From assembly GCF_001485415.1 (NCBI RefSeq), contig NZ_BCMQ01000019.1, positions 1 to 64,000 on the forward strand: a stretch of DNA of 64,000 nucleotides. The letters are read 5' to 3'. Below, in pieces: positions 16,397-26,305 of the stretch (position 1 is the first letter of the stretch; each line of letters begins with the position of its first letter). The notes below the pieces were generated by a model. The model did no database searches and was not told the origin of the DNA. It saw only the letters and a list, made by a program, of their open reading frames with translations. The position numbers were made by a program, and so were the translations under genes. The stretch comes from Myroides odoratimimus (GTDB lineage Bacteria; Bacteroidota; Bacteroidia; Flavobacteriales; Flavobacteriaceae).

Positions 16397-17830
16397 TTAA
16401 AAAGCTCCTATTAAACTCATCCAACTCGTACCTACCACTAAATAAATAGCGAGTAGCATAACTCCGATGATTAGACCATAAGTCCACCACGACTTTAGCT
16501 CTACATACCCACTTCCGAAGAATACTGGTGCAGGACCATGTCCATAATGTGTTAATGTCCCGTAGATAGATCCCATGAAACCTAACATCATCGCTAATAA
16601 TACAGGTGGAACTCCTAACGAGACTCCTACTCCTAATAAAGCAGCATACATAGCAGCTACATGAGCAGTCGCACTCGCGAAGATGTAGTGACTAAAGAAG
16701 TAAACAATCACAATAATAGGGAAAGCATAATGCCAATCCATATCACCCATTTTACCTTTTACTAAATCACTGAACCATCCGATGAAACCTAATTTATTCA
16801 ATGAACTCGCCATCATCACTAATACCGCGAACCATACAATAGTATCCCAAGCTCCTTTTTCTGCCTTTACATCATCCCATGTCAACACAGATGTCAACAG
16901 TAAGATTGCTAAACCAATAAACGCAGTAGTAGTCGCATCGATACTAAATAAATCTCCAGTAATCCAAAGTGCTAACAGAATAACGAAAGTCATTAACATC
17001 AAGATCTCTGATATAGATAGCTTCCCCATTTCTCTTAATTTTTCAGCAGCCACCTTAGGTGCATCGCCTGTTTTCTTAAGTTCTGGTGGGAAGATTTTAT
17101 ATAATACTATCGGAGTCAAAATAAAAGCAACTAACCCAGGTACAAAACCTGCAGCCGCCCATGACATCCATGAAATATTAATTCCCATATCAGCAGCGAA
17201 CTTCTGACACATCGGGTTACTCGCTGTACCTGTTAAGAACATAGATGACGCGATCAAGTTCATATAATAACAGTTCAGTGTCAAGAAAGAACCTAACTTC
17301 TTATGTGTTTCTGGTTTAGTCGCATCAGAACCGAAGTTCATAGCCATAGACTTCATAATAGGGTAGATGATTCCTCCTCCACGAGCAGTATTACTAGGAA
17401 TAGCAGGTGCTAATACTAAGTCTGCTAATCCTAATCCATACGCTAACCCCAATGTACTTTTTCCAAAGGCGCGAATAAATAAAAACGCTATTCTATTTCC
17501 TAATCCTGTTTTGATAAAACCTCTTGCAATAAAGAAAGAGATACCGATTAACCAAATTACTTTATCTCCAAAACCACTTAAACTCAGTGCTATTGACTTA
17601 CCTGGATCTCCAGGTGCTAACAATTGAAAGAATGCTGTTAGACCTACTGCTAACATACACATTGTTCCCATCGGTGCGGCTTTTAGGATAATACCTAAAA
17701 TGGTACTTACGAATATGGCAAATAAATGCCAGGCATCTGGAGTTACTCCTTCTGGAATTGGGCAAAACCATAGTGCAATCCCGATCACAGCTGTAATCGC
17801 AAGATTCTTAAGATTTACTTCTTTCATCAC
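16397..17830 (-). CDS. DASS-family dicarboxylate/anion transporter
   Basis: 477 residues in about 12 hydrophobic helices. The paired SNT-type signatures of the divalent-anion:sodium symporter family are visible as APAIPSNTARGGG near 145 and TGTASNPM near 205, with a related Gly/Ala-rich motif in the second half (SATAHVAAMYAAL). Members of the CitT/2-oxoglutarate-malate branch carry C4-dicarboxylates, 2-oxoglutarate or citrate. Its place at the end of the succinate dehydrogenase operon, 21 bases after the porin, argues for succinate, fumarate or malate. Whether it is a symporter or exchanger cannot be told. Confidence 0.88.
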   Translation of the reverse strand: MMKEVNLKNLAITAVIGIALWFCPIPEGVTPDAWHLFAIFVSTILGIILKAAPMGTMCMLAVGLTAFFQLLAPGDPGKSIALSLSGFGDKVIWLIGISFFIARGFIKTGLGNRIAFLFIRAFGKSTLGLAYGLGLADLVLAPAIPSNTARGGGIIYPIMKSMAMNFGSDATKPETHKKLGSFLTLNCYYMNLIASSMFLTGTASNPMCQKFAADMGINISWMSWAAAGFVPGLVAFILTPIVLYKIFPPELKKTGDAPKVAAEKLREMGKLSISEILMLMTFVILLALWITGDLFSIDATTTAFIGLAILLLTSVLTWDDVKAEKGAWDTIVWFAVLVMMASSLNKLGFIGWFSDLVKGKMGDMDWHYAFPIIVIVYFFSHYIFASATAHVAAMYAALLGVGVSLGVPPVLLAMMLGFMGSIYGTLTHYGHGPAPVFFGSGYVELKSWWTYGLIIGVMLLAIYLVVGTSWMSLIGAF

Positions 17831-17851
17831 TTATACGTCTTTGTGGTACAA

Positions 17852-19054
17852 TTAGAATCTACATTGCAATTGGATAAATGCTAGATTAGAATTATAAGTT
17901 TTCGAATCTTTTATATTTTCTTTAAAGTTGTCTATTTGCATCCCCAGTTGGATTCTTGCTCCATAATTTTTAAGGAACTCTAAACTAAACATAGGTGTCA
18001 ATGTCTGACGTGCATTAGAGTTTAACTGTGACTCCGCATCTAGATACTCATATCGACATGCGAACTCGATAGCCTGGAAGTGCTTTTTACCTACTTCATA
18101 TCGAATATTAGGTAGCACATAGAAACTCTTCATCACATAATCATCTAACTTACCTAAGCGCTTATCAGCTGCCAGCTTAAAGAACGCATCGTGATTAGTC
18201 CCTTGCTTAGCCTCTGTTTGAAAATCAAAACACCAACGATCTCCAATAGGAAACTTAGCTGCTGCCTCTACTCCTACTGCATATACATTTTCTTTTTGCA
18301 CCTCACCTATACCTCCACTAATACCTACATTAAAATCATGCTTCTTATTCAGGTTAAATAAAAGTCTACTTGAGTAATGCTTACCATCATCACTATCCGT
18401 CTTATTCTTTCCATTACCATTGGTCACAGAGAACCCGTAACTCATTGGCACTTTACCCAAGTCTACACTACCTGTAATAGCAGCACCTACCTGGAAGCTC
18501 ATCCACCCATTGTTACCGAATAGATAGTAAGAGTTAGAGTAATCTATTGACTTCACAATATCTACCGCATACGTCTCTTCTAATCCGAATAGAGGTCTAA
18601 ACTGTCCTACTGTAATCTGAAAGTAACGGTTAACCGTATACTTAGCATACGCATTTTCTAAAACTCGTGTACTTACATCTTTATTCTTAAAGTCCGCAAA
18701 ATTAACAAGAGCTGTTACTTCTAAGTTTTCAGTAATCTTCGCATTCATAGAAACACGCATTCTCTTGATATCAAAAGAATTGTTAGCATAACTTGTCTTT
18801 TCTGGTGTTTCTGAGTGATGTAGTCCATCTATATCCACACCTTTTTTAAAGTTATCTAAGTATCTAGTCTGGAATACTCCTCCTACTTTAAACTTAGGAT
18901 ATTTCTGCGGTTCAGGATTGATAATAACCTTATCTTCGAAGACTTTGATTGTATCTGTCTTGACTTCTTGTGCGAATGAAATAGCGGAGCAGCATAATCC
19001 TGCTCCTACTATTATTTTAAATTTTAAGCTATTATAGAGTGTGAGAGTGCTCAT
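17852..19054 (-). CDS. Outer-membrane porin, phosphate-selective porin O/P-like
   Basis: 400 residues with a signal peptide ending in AISFAQ, alternating beta strands and a C-terminal Phe (FIQLQCRF), as in outer-membrane barrels. Segments such as FDIKRMRVSMNAKITENLEV and QITVGQFRPLFGLE match the porin O/P family, which forms anion-preferring pores. The gene lies 18 bases after sdhB and 21 bases before the DASS transporter, so it probably admits the dicarboxylates that the transporter takes into the cytoplasm. Selectivity is inferred from this context, not seen. Confidence 0.82.
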   Translation of the reverse strand: MSTLTLYNSLKFKIIVGAGLCCSAISFAQEVKTDTIKVFEDKVIINPEPQKYPKFKVGGVFQTRYLDNFKKGVDIDGLHHSETPEKTSYANNSFDIKRMRVSMNAKITENLEVTALVNFADFKNKDVSTRVLENAYAKYTVNRYFQITVGQFRPLFGLEETYAVDIVKSIDYSNSYYLFGNNGWMSFQVGAAITGSVDLGKVPMSYGFSVTNGNGKNKTDSDDGKHYSSRLLFNLNKKHDFNVGISGGIGEVQKENVYAVGVEAAAKFPIGDRWCFDFQTEAKQGTNHDAFFKLAADKRLGKLDDYVMKSFYVLPNIRYEVGKKHFQAIEFACRYEYLDAESQLNSNARQTLTPMFSLEFLKNYGARIQLGMQIDNFKENIKDSKTYNSNLAFIQLQCRF

Positions 19055-19072
19055 AGGCTTATTTTTTATTTG

Positions 19073-19825
19073 TTATTTCTTAAACTTTAAAAAGCTAGCA
19101 CGATTGTACTCGTAGTTCATACGTGCAATGTTAAGTACAGAAATACCTTGTGGGCATTCTACTTCACACGCTTCTGTATTAGAACAGTGCCCGAAATCTT
19201 CTGCATCCATCTGCGAGATCATTCTCAACGCTCTTTCTTTACGCTCCTCTTGAGATTGAGGTAACAGGGCTAATTGAGTAATCTTAGCTGATGTGAATAG
19301 GGCAGCACTACCATTCTTACAAGTAGCCACACATGCTCCACATCCGATACACGCCGCAGAGTCAAAAGCTGATTCTGCTGTCTCATGTGACACAGGGATT
19401 GTATTAGCCTCCGGAGCCTGTCCTGTATTTACAGATACATATCCTCCAGCAGAGATAATACGGTCAAAAGCACTTCTGTCCACTTTTAGGTCCTTCTTCA
19501 CTGGGAATCCCTTTGCTCTAAAAGGTTCTATTAATACCGTCTCACCATCTCTGAACTCACGCATGTGTAACTGGCACGTCGTTGTATTCTCTAATGGTCC
19601 ATGAGGGTTTCCATTGATTACTACACCACATTGTCCACAGATACCTTCTCTACAGTCGTGGTCGAACTCTACTGGTTCTTCTTTATTTACAATTAATTGT
19701 TCGTTTAATGTATCCAACATCTCCAAGAAAGACATATGCGGATTTACATTTTCTAACGTATAATCAACAAGTTTTCCTTGTGTTTTACGATTTTTTTGTC
19801 TCCAAATTTTTAAATGCAGTTTCAT
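19073..19825 (-). CDS. sdhB: Succinate dehydrogenase/fumarate reductase iron-sulfur subunit
   Basis: 250 residues. It carries electrons from the flavoprotein to the membrane anchor. Cluster ligands are visible: CREGICGQCG plus a later Cys for the 2Fe-2S centre (about 58-78), CIGCGACVATC (about 151-161), and CSNTEACEVECPQG (about 204-217) for the 4Fe-4S and 3Fe-4S centres. It is the third gene of the operon, 12 bases after sdhA. The set is of the class B type, with one cytochrome b subunit, shared with fumarate reductases. Confidence 0.96.
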   Translation of the reverse strand: MKLHLKIWRQKNRKTQGKLVDYTLENVNPHMSFLEMLDTLNEQLIVNKEEPVEFDHDCREGICGQCGVVINGNPHGPLENTTTCQLHMREFRDGETVLIEPFRAKGFPVKKDLKVDRSAFDRIISAGGYVSVNTGQAPEANTIPVSHETAESAFDSAACIGCGACVATCKNGSAALFTSAKITQLALLPQSQEERKERALRMISQMDAEDFGHCSNTEACEVECPQGISVLNIARMNYEYNRASFLKFKK

Positions 19826-19837
19826 AGACTTTTTTAA

Positions 19838-21757
19838 TTATTTATAACTACGGATAGTTGGTTGTACGAATTCGAATTTTAACTCCTCTTTATTCAAGAT
19901 AGGCTCTTTATCTAATGACCCTGGCCACTCCCATGCAGAGATGTATTGGAACTCAGCGTCATTACGCTCAGCTTCCCCTTCCTCTGTCTGGTACTCTTCT
20001 CTAAAGTGTGCTCCACAAGACTCGTTTCTAGTCAATGCATCATAACACATTAACACACCGATCTCTAGATAATCTGCTACACGTCCTGCTTTTTCTAATT
20101 CAGCATTCATGGTATCATTCTCTCCTGGAACATGAACGTTTTTATAAAATTCATCTCTTAACTTTTTAATCTCTTCGATTGCATAAGTTAACCCTTCAGC
20201 TGTTCTAGCTAGACCACAATAATCATATAATAACTTACCTAATTTTTTGTGGTAGTAGTCCACTGACTTATCCCCTTTTATATTTAATAATTGGTCTATT
20301 TTTTCTTTATTCTCAGTCACCACTTTGTCGAACTCTGGATGATCTGTAGAGATCTTACCTACTCTAATCTGATCTGCTAGATAGTTTGCGATCGTATAAG
20401 GTGCGATAAAGTATCCATCTACAGAAGCCTGAAGCAATGAGTTCGCTCCTAATCTATTCGCTCCGTGATCCGCGAAGTTCGCTTCTCCTAATGCAAATAA
20501 TCCAGGAATAGTAGTCATTAACTCATAATCTACCCATAGTCCTCCCATAGAGAAGTGAGCAGCAGGAGATATCTTCATTGGTTCTTTATACGCATTGATA
20601 CCCGTGATCTTCTCATACATACGGAATAAGTTTCCGTACTTCTCAGCGATTTTTGGTTGTCCTTGTTCTTTGATTGCTTTAGAGAAATCTAAGTATACCG
20701 CATTCTTTAATGGTCCTACACCATGTCCAGCATCGATACGCTCCTTAGCTGCACGAGATGAGATGTCACGAGGTGCTAAGTTACCGAATGCAGGATAACG
20801 ACGCTCTAAGTAGTAATCTCTTTCATCCTCTGGGATATCATTTGCCTCTCTTGTATCATCTGCTTTCTTAGGTACCCATATACGTCCATCATTACGCAGT
20901 GATTCTGACATTAATGTTAGTTTAGATTGGTAATCTCCAGACTGAGGCAATGAAGTTGGGTGAATCTGAGTCCAGCTAGGAGAAGCGAAATACGCTCCTT
21001 TTTTATGTGCTCTCCAGATAGCAGATCCATTACATCCCATCGCTAAAGTAGATAGGTAATAAATCTTACCGAAACCTCCTGTTGCTAATACTACAGCATG
21101 TGCTGAGTGTTTCTCTATCTCACCAGTCTCTAAGTTACGCACTACTACACCTCTTGCTTTACCATCGATCACCACGATATCTAGCATCTCATGAGAAGAG
21201 TATAGTTGTACTGTTTTCTTATCCACTTGACGCATTAACGCTTGGTAAGTACCTAATAATAACTGTTGTCCCGTTTGACCTCTTGCGTAGAAGGTTCTAC
21301 TTACCTGTACTCCTCCGAATGATCTATTGTTTAAGTATCCTCCGTATTCTCTACCGAAAGGAACCCCCTGAGCTACCGCTTGGTCGATCAAGTTAAGAGA
21401 ACATTCTGCTAGACGATATACGTTCGCTTCTCTCGCTCTAAAGTCTCCTCCTTTTAATGTATCTACGAACATACGGTACACACTGTCACCGTCGTTTTTA
21501 TAATTTTTTGCAGCGTTCACCCCACCTTGTGCAGCTACAGAGTGCGCACGACGAGGTGTATCTTGAAAACAAAAAGCTTTTACATTATATCCCATCTCTC
21601 CTAGAGAAGCGGCTAATGAACTTCCTGCTAATCCTGTTCCGATAACGATTACATCAAGTTTTTTTCTATTCGCAGGGTTTACCAAACGAGCAGTTTTTTT
21701 ATAGTTAAACCATTTTTCTTCTAATGGCCCCTGAGGTATTTTTGCATCTAATTTCAT
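19838..21757 (-). CDS. sdhA: Succinate dehydrogenase/fumarate reductase flavoprotein subunit
   Basis: 639 residues, the usual length for Bacteroidota SdhA. The FAD-binding dinucleotide fold begins at [20 protein letters not shown] (about 34-53). [10 protein letters not shown] carries the FAD-linking His, and the active-site HPTSLP and catalytic Arg regions are present. It oxidises succinate to fumarate at the cytoplasmic face of the inner membrane, or reduces fumarate in the reverse direction. The start is 2 bases after the sdhC stop, so translation is probably coupled. Confidence 0.97.
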   Translation of the reverse strand: MKLDAKIPQGPLEEKWFNYKKTARLVNPANRKKLDVIVIGTGLAGSSLAASLGEMGYNVKAFCFQDTPRRAHSVAAQGGVNAAKNYKNDGDSVYRMFVDTLKGGDFRAREANVYRLAECSLNLIDQAVAQGVPFGREYGGYLNNRSFGGVQVSRTFYARGQTGQQLLLGTYQALMRQVDKKTVQLYSSHEMLDIVVIDGKARGVVVRNLETGEIEKHSAHAVVLATGGFGKIYYLSTLAMGCNGSAIWRAHKKGAYFASPSWTQIHPTSLPQSGDYQSKLTLMSESLRNDGRIWVPKKADDTREANDIPEDERDYYLERRYPAFGNLAPRDISSRAAKERIDAGHGVGPLKNAVYLDFSKAIKEQGQPKIAEKYGNLFRMYEKITGINAYKEPMKISPAAHFSMGGLWVDYELMTTIPGLFALGEANFADHGANRLGANSLLQASVDGYFIAPYTIANYLADQIRVGKISTDHPEFDKVVTENKEKIDQLLNIKGDKSVDYYHKKLGKLLYDYCGLARTAEGLTYAIEEIKKLRDEFYKNVHVPGENDTMNAELEKAGRVADYLEIGVLMCYDALTRNESCGAHFREEYQTEEGEAERNDAEFQYISAWEWPGSLDKEPILNKEELKFEFVQPTIRSYK

Positions 21758-21759
21758 AG

Positions 21760-22419
21760 CTAGTTTTTAAGATTAGTGATGTAAATAAAAATTGGCATTG
21801 CAGCAAATCCTACACAAATAATTACTGAATAAGCAACTCCGAAGATATTAACCCAACGTACAAACTTTGGGTGAAATAAACCTAACGTTCTTACTCCACT
21901 CGTAATTCCGTGGATCAAGTGATAACACAATGCTACCATCGCGATAACATATACCACTACTAACCACAGCTCTTGGAATGCTGTAACTACTACTGCGTAT
22001 AAATCTTTGTTTCCATTAGCATCGATGCCTATTTCTCCAAACTTATACACATACCAAAAGTTTTGAAAATGCAGAACAATAAAGATTAAAACTATTGTCC
22101 CTAATACTCCCATATTTCTGCTGTACCATTTACTAGCTCTACCTCTATTATCTTTTTTATAAGTACCTCCAGAAGCCTTGTTCTTAGAAGTAATAATTAA
22201 AGCATAGATGGCATGTCCTATAATAGAAGCATATAAAACATAAGAAACCATTTTTACCAATGGATTTCCGGTTAGAAAATGCGAGTACGCATTAAAGCTA
22301 AGTCTTGCGTGTTCTGGCTCTAAAAATAACTGTGTATTTCCTAAAAAGTGAATTAATAGGAAAAAGCAAAGAAATAATCCTGTCGCGGCCATTACAATCT
22401 TGCGTGAGAGTGTGTTCAT
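21760..22419 (-). CDS. sdhC: Succinate dehydrogenase cytochrome b subunit
   Basis: 219 residues with five hydrophobic helices, the class B single-anchor form that binds two hemes b. Candidate heme ligands are the histidines in [32 protein letters not shown] and [11 protein letters not shown]. It anchors SdhAB in the inner membrane and passes electrons to or from menaquinone. It is the first gene of a five-gene transcription unit that continues into sdhA with a 2-base gap. I found no clear -7 element upstream. Confidence 0.94.
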   Translation of the reverse strand: MNTLSRKIVMAATGLFLCFFLLIHFLGNTQLFLEPEHARLSFNAYSHFLTGNPLVKMVSYVLYASIIGHAIYALIITSKNKASGGTYKKDNRGRASKWYSRNMGVLGTIVLIFIVLHFQNFWYVYKFGEIGIDANGNKDLYAVVVTAFQELWLVVVYVIAMVALCYHLIHGITSGVRTLGLFHPKFVRWVNIFGVAYSVIICVGFAAMPIFIYITNLKN

Positions 22420-23272
22420 CTTTGTACTTTGTTTTTAATAATTAATGAATCCTTATTATTGTTACTAAAAGCCTATTTAGAAAATCAGTACTATATTTTA
22501 CTTCTATTTATTATGGAGTATTTTTTCGTTTTTACTTCTTTTAGATACATACATTCTACAAGAGTAAAATGTCTTGATACACTCAAAAACATCCTATAAA
22601 CAATTTTATATTCTAATTTCAAATAGACTCTAATCGTTTTCTTTATTTATATGTTAAAAGTATAATTTTAGTGTTATTTCAAAGATGACATATATCAGCC
22701 CTCATTTGGTTTTACTCACTACCTATACACATTAACGTACATCAATATAATATTACAATCAATGTGAACTTGTATTTAAAATTATCAAATATTTTTAACA
22801 TAAATAACGTTCCTTAAAAAAATAATTAGTTATAATAAAGTATATAATCATTATAAATAGTACTAATACTTCTAAAGAATACGCTGCTCTTTTAACAAAA
22901 AAACAAATTCCATACCACAATGCTCTTTTTAACAAATTTAATTAGCACTACAAATAATAATACATCATACTCTTTATGTATTCTTTCAAATAAACACAAC
23001 TAAATAGTAGTAAAAATCATTATATTCATTTCAGATCCCTAAAAAAGAAATCTATTATATTATTCATAATTTATAAACAGATAAAACCATGAAACCCTCT
23101 TATTTACTACATTTAAGTACATATTACATATATTCTAAAAAGTTGCTTAAACTGACTAAATAACTTTCTATAAAAGTTGTAATAAACCTAAATAAGCCTC
23201 ATTTCTTCTTCTTTTATACACTAAACTGTATTTTCCTATTAATGGTTCATATTAAGAATTTAGTCTAAAAAG

Positions 23273-23304
23273 AAGTAATTCCTCTCCCGAAGATTACTTT
23301 TTCT
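23273..23304 (-). terminator. Bidirectional hairpin terminator
   Basis: AAGTAAT (23273-23279) pairs with ATTACTT (23293-23299), with A/T runs on both outer sides. On the minus strand it lies 48 bases beyond the stop of the start-less frame at 23347, as if it once ended that gene. Confidence 0.5.
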
Positions 23305-23346
23305 ACCTATCAAACCCTAAAAAGAGCGATTGCAGAATCCTCAATT

Positions 23347-23577
23347 TTACACTTCTATTTTTCTCTTTCTTTTAAAAGCTGTCATTAGAAGTGTGTTTAA
23401 ATCAGAATAGGATAATGTAAGTGTATCAATGGAGCTTCTATTCCTATCTAATTTAGATTGAATCATAACATGGAATACAAGAACAGTAAGTGGAGTATAA
23501 AAGCACATTTGTTGGACTAACCCATGCTCTGCTCCACCATTATCGAGGTATTGTCCATGTATTGTCGAAGGATCTTC
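23347..23577 (-). pseudogene. Possible gene remnant
   Basis: An uninterrupted frame of 76 codons from a TAA to a TAA, with no start codon before residue 24. The translation includes GQYLDNGGAEHGLVQQM and DTLTLSYSDLNTLLMTAFKR, and it is more GC-rich than its surroundings. A terminator-like hairpin follows on the same strand. Frames of this length can arise by chance in 1.7 kb of AT-rich DNA, so this is only a candidate for the decayed 3' end of a gene. I do not recognise the family. Confidence 0.3.
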
Positions 23578-23861
23578 TTATAACACCTTTAAATACTAGG
23601 CTTGAGAGCTATTATAGATAAGTGCTAAAAAGAACATAAAACCAATTAACAAACTTATTATTAACCAGTTAACATAATTTCATATCAAAAAAAACACTCC
23701 TTATTTTTTATAAAAACAGCTATATATCCTTTATTTCATCTTTAAAATGAAAAAAAAAAGAGTCTAAAAACTATATAATTGGTCTTTTAAGAGGCTATTT
23801 TCTACTCAAAAAGAAAAAAATGAGAAGCAATTTTAATAGAATACAAAACTAAAGCACATAA

Positions 23862-23895
23862 AAAAACAGTAGTACACCAAAGTATACTACTGCTT
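23862..23895 (-). terminator. Terminator downstream of the MFS-GNAT pair
   Basis: CAGTAGTA (23868-23875) pairs with TACTACTG with loop CACCAAAGTA. On the minus strand the stem is followed by TTTTTT. It lies about 185 bases past the acetyltransferase stop, leaving an unusually long 3' untranslated stretch. Confidence 0.6.
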
Positions 23896-24080
23896 CATAA
23901 TATATATTTTCTGATCTATTCCTCTAAGACTGAAGTTCTACTTTAACCTAGGTTGTCGATAGACATCTAAACGAAAAGTAATTATACAAAATAGCTCTGA
24001 ATTAATGCGTAAAGCATACTATAATATGGTTTAAGAACTAATGAAAGAGATATGAAGTAGAATTACCTTATAGTATTTGA

Positions 24081-24518
24081 CTAATGCGAATCCGGGTTTA
24101 AATACTTGACTAGATACTTAGGTACATCCTCGTACCCCTGTCTGAAATAGAAGCGATGTGCATCTGTCCTTCTACTATGGCTGTGGAGTTCTATTCTATC
24201 ACACCCTCTGCTTTTCGCTAGAGCTGTTACGTGTTCTTCTACTAATCTCCCTACACCCTTACTCCTGATATTCTGATCTACAGTAAAATAACTTATCCTT
24301 GCAAAATCACCTTCTAAAGCTATCTGAGGAATAAAGTGTACTGAGATAAAGGCAATGACTTGTCCCTCGTCCTCTACTACTAAGAGCGCCTCTCGTTCAC
24401 AATTATTCATTTCTGCTATTCTATGGGGCAAAAAACCCAAGGTATTAGGATATCCCATTTGTTCTAAAAGATTAGCAACTACATCAGCATCGTTGATTTC
24501 CATCTTTCTTATCTCCAT
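24081..24518 (-). CDS. GNAT-family N-acetyltransferase
   Basis: 145 residues with the GNAT fold order. The acetyl-CoA-binding loop follows strand 4 at IRSKGVGRLVEEHV (about 96-109, R/Q-x-x-G-x-G/A), and the C-terminal strand pair ends in FYFRQGYEDVPKYLVKYL. It transfers an acetyl group from acetyl-CoA to a small molecule or protein; the substrate is unknown. The gene lies 53 bases downstream of the MFS exporter and probably shares its transcript, so a role in handling an exported or toxic compound is possible. Confidence 0.85.
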   Translation of the reverse strand: MEIRKMEINDADVVANLLEQMGYPNTLGFLPHRIAEMNNCEREALLVVEDEGQVIAFISVHFIPQIALEGDFARISYFTVDQNIRSKGVGRLVEEHVTALAKSRGCDRIELHSHSRRTDAHRFYFRQGYEDVPKYLVKYLNPDSH

Positions 24519-24571
24519 CTCTACTTATTTTTAAAGAAAAGTAACTATTTTAAAAAACAGAGACAATGTTT

Positions 24572-25993
24572 TTATTCTTTTTTATACGAGCGCGCTCCAG
24601 ACATACTTGATCCTGCGTCTTTACTCAGATTAGTAAATACTAAACTAGACAGTATCGTGATCAATCCCATAACTAAGAAGGTATATCTAAACACACCTAT
24701 CTTATCACCTGATTCTGCAATCTGACTGTTCTGAAACAACATCAACACCATCGCTGATAAAGATATTCCTAAACTTACTGCTAACTGCTGTGTCACAGAT
24801 AGCAGACTGTTTCCTTCACTAGACGTATCTTGGTCTAAATCGGCTAAAGAAATGGTATTCATAGAGGTAAACTGTATCGCGTTAAAAGCACCGTTACCGA
24901 TCATCAGTAAGATAATTACCCAATAAGGCGTAGTAGGCGTTATAAAGAAGAAACAGCTGATTAACAAGCCTGTCAGTACTGTGTTCGTAATCAACGTACT
25001 TCTGTATCCAAAACGTCTTACAATAGGTACTACGAAATTACGAGAAACCAAATTAGACAAGGCTTGTGGAATCATCATCATCCCTGCGTACATCGCTGAG
25101 TACCCATATCCTACTTGTAATAATAAAGGGATCATCAATGGCATTCCCCCAATTCCGAAACGTGTAATTAAGTTACCAATCAACCCTAAACGAAGCGTGG
25201 TAATCTTAAATAAGCTCAATTTAATCAAAGGTTCTTTTGTCATTCTAGCATAGAATACATAAGCTACTCCCATTAGCATCGCTACAATAAATAGTGTAAT
25301 TAATTGTACTGATGATATTGTCGGGCTATTCCATTTCTCTATTACTAAAGTTAAGGTAGTCAATCCTCCACTAAACAACACCCATCCCATAAGGTCAAAA
25401 CGCCCTACCGTATTGGTAAAATTAGGAATGATTTTTCTAGCAAAGAGTACTGCTATCACTCCTACTGGTACATTGATTAGGAATATCCAATGCCAAGACA
25501 ACTTCTCTACTAAAAAACCTCCTACTGCAGGTCCTAGCATAGGTCCTATCAATCCTGGTATGGTGATAAAGTTAATCACCTTTAACAACTGGTTTTTAGG
25601 ATAAGCATAGATAAGAGTTAGTCGGGCTACAGGCACCATCATCGCTCCTCCAACAGCCTGAAATATACGTGCTAGAACTAACTGATCTAAGGTAGCTGAC
25701 ATAGAACAGAATACAGAACCTAACGTAAATAGCCCCACTGCTAGGATAAAGATTCTCTTCGTACCAAATCGGTCGGCTAACCACCCACTCAACGGAATCA
25801 ATAAAGCGACTGTCAATGTATAGGACACGATGATACTCTGCATCCCTAAGGGCGACTCTCCTAAGCTCTTAGCGATAGAGGGTAATCCTGTGTTTAAAAT
25901 TGTAGCATCTAGTGCTTGCATAAAGATAGCTAGAGCTCCTAGCCATGGCAAATATTTGCGTGTTCTTTCATCTTTTATTACTCCTGCTTGCAT
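24572..25993 (-). CDS. MFS multidrug exporter, DHA2 (EmrB/QacA) type
   Basis: 473 residues with about 14 transmembrane helices. The signature LDATILNTGLPSIAKSLG (motif D1, about 28-45) and motif A GWLADRFGTKRIF (about 73-85) mark the 14-helix DHA2 subfamily of proton-driven drug exporters; motif C is seen as PGLIGPMLGPAVGGFL near 147. It probably exports lipophilic drugs or dyes. No membrane-fusion partner is adjacent. An inverted repeat overlaps the promoter and may be a repressor site. Confidence 0.9.
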   Translation of the reverse strand: MQAGVIKDERTRKYLPWLGALAIFMQALDATILNTGLPSIAKSLGESPLGMQSIIVSYTLTVALLIPLSGWLADRFGTKRIFILAVGLFTLGSVFCSMSATLDQLVLARIFQAVGGAMMVPVARLTLIYAYPKNQLLKVINFITIPGLIGPMLGPAVGGFLVEKLSWHWIFLINVPVGVIAVLFARKIIPNFTNTVGRFDLMGWVLFSGGLTTLTLVIEKWNSPTISSVQLITLFIVAMLMGVAYVFYARMTKEPLIKLSLFKITTLRLGLIGNLITRFGIGGMPLMIPLLLQVGYGYSAMYAGMMMIPQALSNLVSRNFVVPIVRRFGYRSTLITNTVLTGLLISCFFFITPTTPYWVIILLMIGNGAFNAIQFTSMNTISLADLDQDTSSEGNSLLSVTQQLAVSLGISLSAMVLMLFQNSQIAESGDKIGVFRYTFLVMGLITILSSLVFTNLSKDAGSSMSGARSYKKE

Positions 25994-26038
25994 TGTATTC
26001 TAAATCATTTAGTAATTAATAATTTCTTTTTCACAGTG

Positions 26039-26046
26039 CAAAATTA
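26039..26046 (-). promoter_or_regulatory. -7 element of the MFS exporter gene
   Basis: The minus strand reads TAATTTTG, matching TAnnTTTG, 45 bases upstream of the ATG at 25993. Confidence 0.5.
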
Positions 26047-26049
26047 GAG

Positions 26050-26085
26050 TATCTATTCTCATTTATTTAATGAATTAGATAGATA
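26050..26085 (-). promoter_or_regulatory. Possible operator of the MFS exporter
   Basis: TATCTAT (26050-26056) and ATAGATA (26079-26085) form a 7-bp inverted repeat with a 22-base spacer, covering the region just upstream of the -7 element. The spacer contains ATTCTCATTTATTT (26055-26068), a 14-mer also present upstream of the SMR exporter. Confidence 0.3.
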
Positions 26086-26305
26086 TTTTTTATCCTAAAT
26101 AGGCTTTAAAATGATGAAAAAACAGTAGTTATACCAATTATACATTTCCCTATATCTTTCTTTGTTAATATAGAATTTTTATAGCTATACTATTACTAGA
26201 TAGATAATTTTTATATTATTTATACTGCAAAATATGATAGACAAACTCTATAATGATTGATAAAAAAATGCTATTACAAGCAAAACACAATAAATAATTT
26301 AACCA

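Larger units (their letters stand above)
22420..24080. other. Gene-free region, 1.66 kb
   Basis: Very AT-rich stretch between the sdh operon and the acetyltransferase gene. It contains a somewhat more GC-rich block at 23347-23577 with a start-less open frame (listed separately), a hairpin at 23273-23299, and a terminator at 23862-23895. No tRNA-like T-arm, rRNA, CRISPR or long open frame was seen elsewhere in it. Small RNAs cannot be excluded. Confidence 0.5.
25994..26305. other. Intergenic region, 312 bp
   Basis: AT-rich spacer between the MFS gene and pabA. It contains the MFS -7 element and the inverted repeat at 26050-26085. I saw nothing identifiable between 26090 and 26305. Confidence 0.5.

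Noticed and set aside
17367..17627. Antisense open frames within the DASS, sdhB, sdhA and guaB genes (for example 19293-19604 and 44263-44466)
   Set aside because: They mirror the codon pattern of strongly coding genes on the other strand. Pro/Ala/Ile-rich translations without start signals are typical of such shadows.
23089..23163. A 24-codon frame starting MKPSYLLHL
   Set aside because: Too short to judge, no -7 element or terminator around it, and such frames are expected by chance in AT-rich DNA.
22420..24080. tRNA, rRNA or CRISPR array in the gene-free region
   Set aside because: No T-arm-like GTTC sequence with matching stems, no rRNA motifs and no regularly spaced repeats were found.
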